Made by a program: the position numbers and the translations under genes
Notes under the pieces: generated by a model
The model's database searches: none
The model's input: the letters and a program-made list of their open reading frames with translations, nothing else
Told to the model about the DNA's origin: nothing
Assembly: GCF_019049245.1 (NCBI RefSeq)
Contig: NZ_JAGMUK010000079.1
Span: forward strand, 143,479 to 207,478
DNA length: 64,000 bases
From: Streptomyces sp. AC555_RSS877
GTDB lineage: Bacteria; Actinomycetota; Actinomycetes; Streptomycetales; Streptomycetaceae
Direction: 5' to 3'
Shown here: positions 60,804 through 64,000 of the stretch, piece by piece
Position numbering within the stretch: the first letter of the stretch is position 1
How the letters are laid out: the number at the start of each line of letters is the position of its first letter

Positions 60804-61376
60804 ATGACCATCGAGGTGCGCCCGGCTTCGGTCTTCGAGGACGTCCGTGAGCTCCTCGGCCCGAAGTCACCCGGGGCCAATGTCTGTTGGTGCCTGAGCT
60901 ACCGGATCCCCTCCCGGCTCAACAACGAGCTGCGCGGGCCGGCCCGCGGTGAGTACGTCGCCGAGCTGTGCCGTGCGGGACCCCCGCCGGGGGTGCTCGC
61001 CTACGACGGTGATGAGCCGGTCGGCTGGGCGGCCGTGGCGCCGCGCTCGGACACCTCCTTCGCGCACAGCCGCAGGATTCCGCACGTCGACGATCTGCCG
61101 GTGTGGTCCCTGTGGTGCGTCCGGGTACGCCCCGGGCACCGGAGGAAGGGGATCTCCCACGCCCTCATCGCCGGCGCGGTCGCCTTCGCCCGCGCCCACG
61201 GCGCGCCGGCGGTCGAGGCATACCCCCTCGACAACGGGGGCGCCAGGGTCGACCTGACGATGGCGTACGCCGGCATCCGGAAGAACTTCGAGCGCGCCGG
61301 GTTCGTCCACGCCGCCGACACCACCTCCGTGCTGGCCGGTCATCCCCGGGTCCTGATGCGGCTCGACCTGCGCTGA
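60804..61376 (+). CDS. GNAT-family N-acetyltransferase
   Basis: 190 aa from ATG 60804; no Shine-Dalgarno, possibly leaderless. MTIEVRPASVFEDVRELLGPKSPGANVCWC, then the acetyl-CoA loop WCVRVRPGHRRKGISHALIAGAVAFARAHGA (motif A, R/Q-x-x-G-x-G/A). YAGIRKNFERAGFVHAADT is motif B. It resembles actinobacterial GNATs with the CWCLSY cysteine segment. Substrate unknown. Confidence 0.87.
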   Translation: MTIEVRPASVFEDVRELLGPKSPGANVCWCLSYRIPSRLNNELRGPARGEYVAELCRAGPPPGVLAYDGDEPVGWAAVAPRSDTSFAHSRRIPHVDDLPVWSLWCVRVRPGHRRKGISHALIAGAVAFARAHGAPAVEAYPLDNGGARVDLTMAYAGIRKNFERAGFVHAADTTSVLAGHPRVLMRLDLR

Positions 61377-61511
61377 ACCCGCGTCCCTGGCGGCGGACGC
61401 GATAGCGCAGGTGCAGCACCCGGTCGCCCTGGATGACCGTGTGCGGGGTCCTCCAGCAGGTGCTGGGCGTCGACCGACGAACTCATCGCCGACACGGGAG
61501 CGCCCGGGCGC

Positions 61512-61945
61512 TCAGCCGGCGCGCAGGGCGGCCAGCGGTGGGGGCCTGCTGCGGCATGCGTGGTCGTCGCCCCACTCCGGCAGTCGCAGCGTCAGCCGCC
61601 ACAGCACCTTGGCGGTGTCCGCGTCGCTGACGGCGATCTCGACCGCCTGGTGGTCTGCCTGGGTTCCCGTGCCGGCCTGCCGGACCAGGAACGGGGTCAC
61701 CAGAGTCGGCTTGCCGCCGGTGGTGACCAGGGCGGGCGGGCCCGCGTCGTGGGTGACGCCGGTGTCCTCGGCCGCCGCGGTGCCCTCGGGCTCGATGGTC
61801 GCCGTGACGTCTCCGGTGGCGGAGTCGACCGCCTGCACGTGATCGAACGCGGCGGCGTACGCCGTCCCCCCGTGCAGCGTCACCGGGAGGCTCCCGGTGA
61901 CCCTGTTCTGGAGGTCCGTGCGGTTCTCGGTCAGTCCCTCGGGCA
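61512..61945 (-). pseudogene. C-terminal fragment of a beta-propeller-like protein gene
   Basis: About 145 codons of coherent sequence (TENRTDLQNRVTGSLPVTLHGGTAYAAAFDHVQAVDSATGDVTATIEPEG ... KVLWRLTLRLPEWGD) resemble the PQQ-binding-like beta-propeller proteins of Streptomyces. The N-terminal part is missing: at about 61945 it gives way to transposase sequence, and the frame upstream has no plausible signal peptide. The gene was probably cut by the IS insertion, and the 5' half was lost. Confidence 0.6.
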
Positions 61946-61947
61946 TC

Positions 61948-62298
61948 GCAGCGCCCGTCTTCCGCCCGAAGTTCCTTGCTCGGACCAGCATGGCCCGCAA
62001 GGCCGCTGACGCCGCCATCGGCGCCACCAAGGCCGCTCTGATCGAGATGGGCCGCAAGCACGGGCGGGACATCCGCCTGGTACACCCCGCGCACACCACG
62101 ATGGACTGCGCGCACTGCGATGCGAGAGCCAAGCACGCACTGCCGCTGGGAATGCGCACCTACACCCGCGCCGCGTGCGGAGCGGTGTCCCCACGGGACA
62201 AGAACTCCGCACGCGTGATGCTCGTCCGGGCTGGTCTCAACCCGGCTGGTGCTGATGGCGCAAGACCTCCTGGAGCGCTGCTCCAGGAGGCTGCCTGA
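61948..62298 (+). pseudogene. tnpB: TnpB (IS200/IS605-type) C-terminal remnant
   Basis: About 117 codons: ARKAADAAIGATKAALIEMGRKHGRD, then the zinc ribbon HTTMDCAHCDARAKHALPLGMRTYTRAACGAV and the RuvC-III Asp in SPRDKNSARVML, ending NPAGADGARPPGALLQEAA. RuvC-I/II and the N-terminus are absent. In the second zinc half-site R-A-A-C replaces the expected C-x-x-C, so the protein is dead twice over. It lies at the end of an IS1341-like element whose right end follows directly. Confidence 0.8.
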
Positions 62299-62335
62299 GC
62301 CAGGAATCCCCTCCCTTCAGGGAGGGGAGGATTCA
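62266..62335 (+). ncRNA. IS right end with two stem-loops, omega-RNA-like remnant
   Basis: CCTCCTGGAGC-GCT-GCTCCAGGAGG (62266-62290) lies in the last codons of tnpB. CCCCTCCC-TTCA-GGGAGGGG (62308-62327) follows, with outer pairing GAATC/GATTC. Consecutive hairpins at the 3' end of tnpB are the usual right end of IS605-type elements and the scaffold of the TnpB guide RNA. The element ends at about GATTCAAC. Expression is unknown. Confidence 0.5.
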
Positions 62336-62385
62336 ACTTAGTGCGTCCCTCCGGCACCCGGCCGCGACACGAAGAGGGGCCCGCG

Positions 62386-63288
62386 TCAGTGGCCGGCGTC
62401 CCTCAACTCCCGTACCAGACGGGCCGTTACTGGCACCGCAACGCCGTGCCGCTCGGCTGCGCGCAGCAACGCCCCACCGATCGCGTCGAGTTCGAGAGGG
62501 CGGCCCGCCTCCGCGTCGCGCTGCATCGACGACTTCATCGCGGGCGGGAAGCCGTCGTAGCGGGCGAGGGCACCGCCCGGGTCCGCCGGGCCGCCGCAGG
62601 CCGCGCTGACCTCGGCGGTCTCCTCCACCAGGGCCGTCAGCTCCTCACGGTACTTCGTGCGGACGTCGCCCAGCGGGAGCCCGTGACGGGTCGTCAGCAG
62701 CGCGAACGGTGCCAGGAACGACATCTTCGCCCACAGGACCGCCGACTCGTCGGGCAGTACGCGGGTGGTCGGACCGGCGGCCGTGAGGGCCTCCGCCAAC
62801 GCGTCCAGGCGCTCGCGGGGGACGCCGTCGCCGGTGAGGTCGACCTCGGCGAAGGGGCTGCCGTGCTCGATCACGCCCGGTGCCACCCGCGTCGACTCCA
62901 CGCGGATGACGGCGGGGGCCACGCGGTCGGGGCGGTAGCGGGTGCGAAGGGTCGCTGGGTGTTCCACGCCGTTCAGGAGCGGTACGACCAGACCGTCGCC
63001 GAGGACCGCGGGCGGGACGCGGTCGAGGGCGGCGTCGAGGCTCGTGTGCTTGACGGCGACCACGCAGACGTCGACCGGCTCGCGCAGGGTCGTGTCCGCC
63101 TCCACACGGGCGGTGAAGTCGCCGAACCTCTCGCTGTGGACACGGATGCCGGCCGTGCGGAGCGTGTCGGCGGTCTCCTCGCCGGCCAGGCAGACCACGC
63201 GGTGGCCGGCGCGGGACAGGAGCGCGGCGAGGAGGCCGCCGGTGCCGCCGGGACCGAGTACGGCCACGGTCAGTTCGTCGTACGCCAT
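62386..63288 (-). CDS. panE: Ketopantoate reductase-family protein
   Basis: 300 aa. N-terminal NADPH fold with VLGPGGTGGLLAALLSRAGH (G-x-G-x-x-G). VVAVKHTSLDAAL carries the conserved Lys region of ApbA/PanE, and AKMSFLAPFALLTTRHGLPLGDV in the C-terminal helical domain has the second catalytic Lys. It should reduce 2-ketopantoate to pantoate in coenzyme A synthesis, but actinobacterial genomes carry several paralogues with other 2-keto substrates, and no other pan gene is nearby. Confidence 0.85.
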   Translation of the reverse strand: MAYDELTVAVLGPGGTGGLLAALLSRAGHRVVCLAGEETADTLRTAGIRVHSERFGDFTARVEADTTLREPVDVCVVAVKHTSLDAALDRVPPAVLGDGLVVPLLNGVEHPATLRTRYRPDRVAPAVIRVESTRVAPGVIEHGSPFAEVDLTGDGVPRERLDALAEALTAAGPTTRVLPDESAVLWAKMSFLAPFALLTTRHGLPLGDVRTKYREELTALVEETAEVSAACGGPADPGGALARYDGFPPAMKSSMQRDAEAGRPLELDAIGGALLRAAERHGVAVPVTARLVRELRDAGH

Positions 63289-63432
63289 GATGCTGGGTTC
63301 CTCTCTACGGTCGGCCCCGGGATGGTGGCCGCCTCGCAGTGATCATCGCAGGCGGGGCTCGGCGGTGGCCGTCGTCCGTGGAAATCCGGGCAGGGCCCGG
63401 CGGTATTCCCCGGCAGGGGCGAGACTGGAAGC

Positions 63433-63663
63433 ATGTGCCGCAGTATCAAGACGCTTCGTCCACCCGTCCTGCCCGAGGAGGCGACGGAGGAGGACATCCG
63501 GGCCGCAGCCCTGCAGTACGTCCGCAAGGTCTCCGGCTTCCGGGCCCCCGCCGCGCACAACCGTGAGGTGTTCGACCGGGCCGTCGACGCGATCGCCGAG
63601 GCCACGGCGGAACTGTTGGCCGACCTGGAGGTACGGGGCTCCGCCGCGCAGCGAGCCGGGTAG
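63433..63663 (+). CDS. DUF2277 protein
   Basis: 76 aa. MCRSIKTLRPPVLPEEATEEDIRAAALQYVRKVSGFRAPAAHNREVFDRAVDAIAEATAELLADL matches DUF2277 throughout its normal length. Family of small proteins with an invariant N-terminal MCR(S/N)IK; function unknown, possibly helical DNA- or protein-binding. It is divergent from panE by 144 bp. Confidence 0.9.
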   Translation: MCRSIKTLRPPVLPEEATEEDIRAAALQYVRKVSGFRAPAAHNREVFDRAVDAIAEATAELLADLEVRGSAAQRAG

Positions 63664-63901
63664 AACGGGCTGGGATCTGCCGGGTCTGAGGGTCTGCCGG
63701 GTGCCGGTCACGGCACCGGGCGGGGATGGGCCGCGCGGTCCCGCGCCGACGGGCTCCGCCGGTGTGGTGGCGCATGGGCTGCTACGGGCGGCCCGGGGCC
63801 GGCGGTGTGGGCGTCCGCGGATCGCGGGCGTCGCCTGCCCGCCACTTCGGCGCCTCGGCCACCGCCGCTTCGGGTTGCCCGTTTCGTCTGCCTGCGGCTT
63901 A

Positions 63902-64000
63902 AGGGTCCTTTCACTATGCCCGTCCGGGTCGCGCGGCCTGGCACCGCACCTCGCCGCGTTGCCGACGCCCACGTGGCTCCTCCCCCACGCTCGAACAACC
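63902..64000. mobile_element. MITE, copy B (truncated by the window edge)
   Basis: Bases 63902-64000 equal the reverse complement of copy A's right half (35892-35990) with one difference, the outermost base (A for G). The terminal repeat reads AGGGTCCTTTCACTATG, preceded by TTA. It is in opposite orientation to copy A. The other end lies outside the window. Confidence 0.85.

Noticed and set aside
61377..61511. Short frames after the GNAT gene
   Set aside because: No start signal or homology; looks like decayed intergenic sequence beside the truncated propeller-like gene.

Overview
The window is high-GC actinobacterial chromosome. Gene content, codon bias, GTG/TTG starts, leaderless genes and long GC-rich hairpins all point to Streptomyces. 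From memory, the gene order (fasR-fabD-fabH-acpP-fabF, DUF3145, homodimeric aceE, DUF3052, AhpE-type peroxiredoxin, two terD genes, DUF475) matches the SCO2350s-SCO2410s of S. coelicolor, so most of the window is core-arm sequence rather than an acquired island. No phage, CRISPR array or secondary-metabolite cluster is visible. Mobile DNA is limited to two kinds of MITE-like element, a TnpB remnant and GC-rich repeats.

Layout. 1-4.9 kb: a partial Tat-exported protein, an Rrf2 regulator, a DUF4360 secreted protein, a small unknown protein, and two overlapping GH43 arabinan-degrading enzymes behind a paired operator. 5-15.3 kb (minus strand): a PLP aminotransferase with a long Pro/Ala tail and a sequestered ribosome binding site, a galactose mutarotase, a ChvE/GguAB-type sugar ABC transporter, a U32-like protein, a zinc dehydrogenase and a mandelate-racemase-superfamily sugar-acid dehydratase. 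Together these look like import and oxidative catabolism of a sugar. 15.6-23.7 kb: an SCO2400-like zinc-ribbon membrane protein preceded by 12-bp iterons, a MarR/oxidoreductase divergon, a beta-lactamase-fold hydrolase, a frameshifted small exported protein, an EI24 membrane protein whose end runs into repeats, and a secreted C15-type peptidase with Ser in place of the catalytic Cys. 23.7-28.2 kb: GH3 glucosidase, a second mutarotase and an SGNH lipoprotein.

28.5-34.8 kb: DUF3145, the type II fatty-acid synthase genes fabF, acpP, fabH and fabD with their activator fasR, and a pirin. 35-44 kb: serine hydrolase, a MITE, a frameshifted GNAT, a MerR/aldo-keto reductase unit, DUF4429, an alpha/beta hydrolase, a TetR/MFS efflux divergon, DUF4190 and a potassium channel. 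44-48.4 kb: aceE, DUF3052 and peroxiredoxin.

48.4-57.2 kb is the most interesting block, a Ter stress-response locus: two TerD, DUF475/TerC-like, TerA-like, a tailed TerD, then a translationally coupled HpcH/CitE-like lyase, a fused phosphoribosyltransferase/StiP(PELOTA) protein and a HAD phosphatase. Comparative genomics of Ter systems (Anantharaman, Iyer and Aravind) predicts that such genes make a nucleoside-like stress metabolite, which has not been identified. 57.4-64 kb: FmdB zinc ribbon, coiled-coil membrane protein, DUF4097 lipoprotein, tRNA-Val(TAC), small conserved genes, a TnpB remnant next to a truncated beta-propeller-like gene, PanE-like reductase, DUF2277, and a second copy of the MITE at the window edge.
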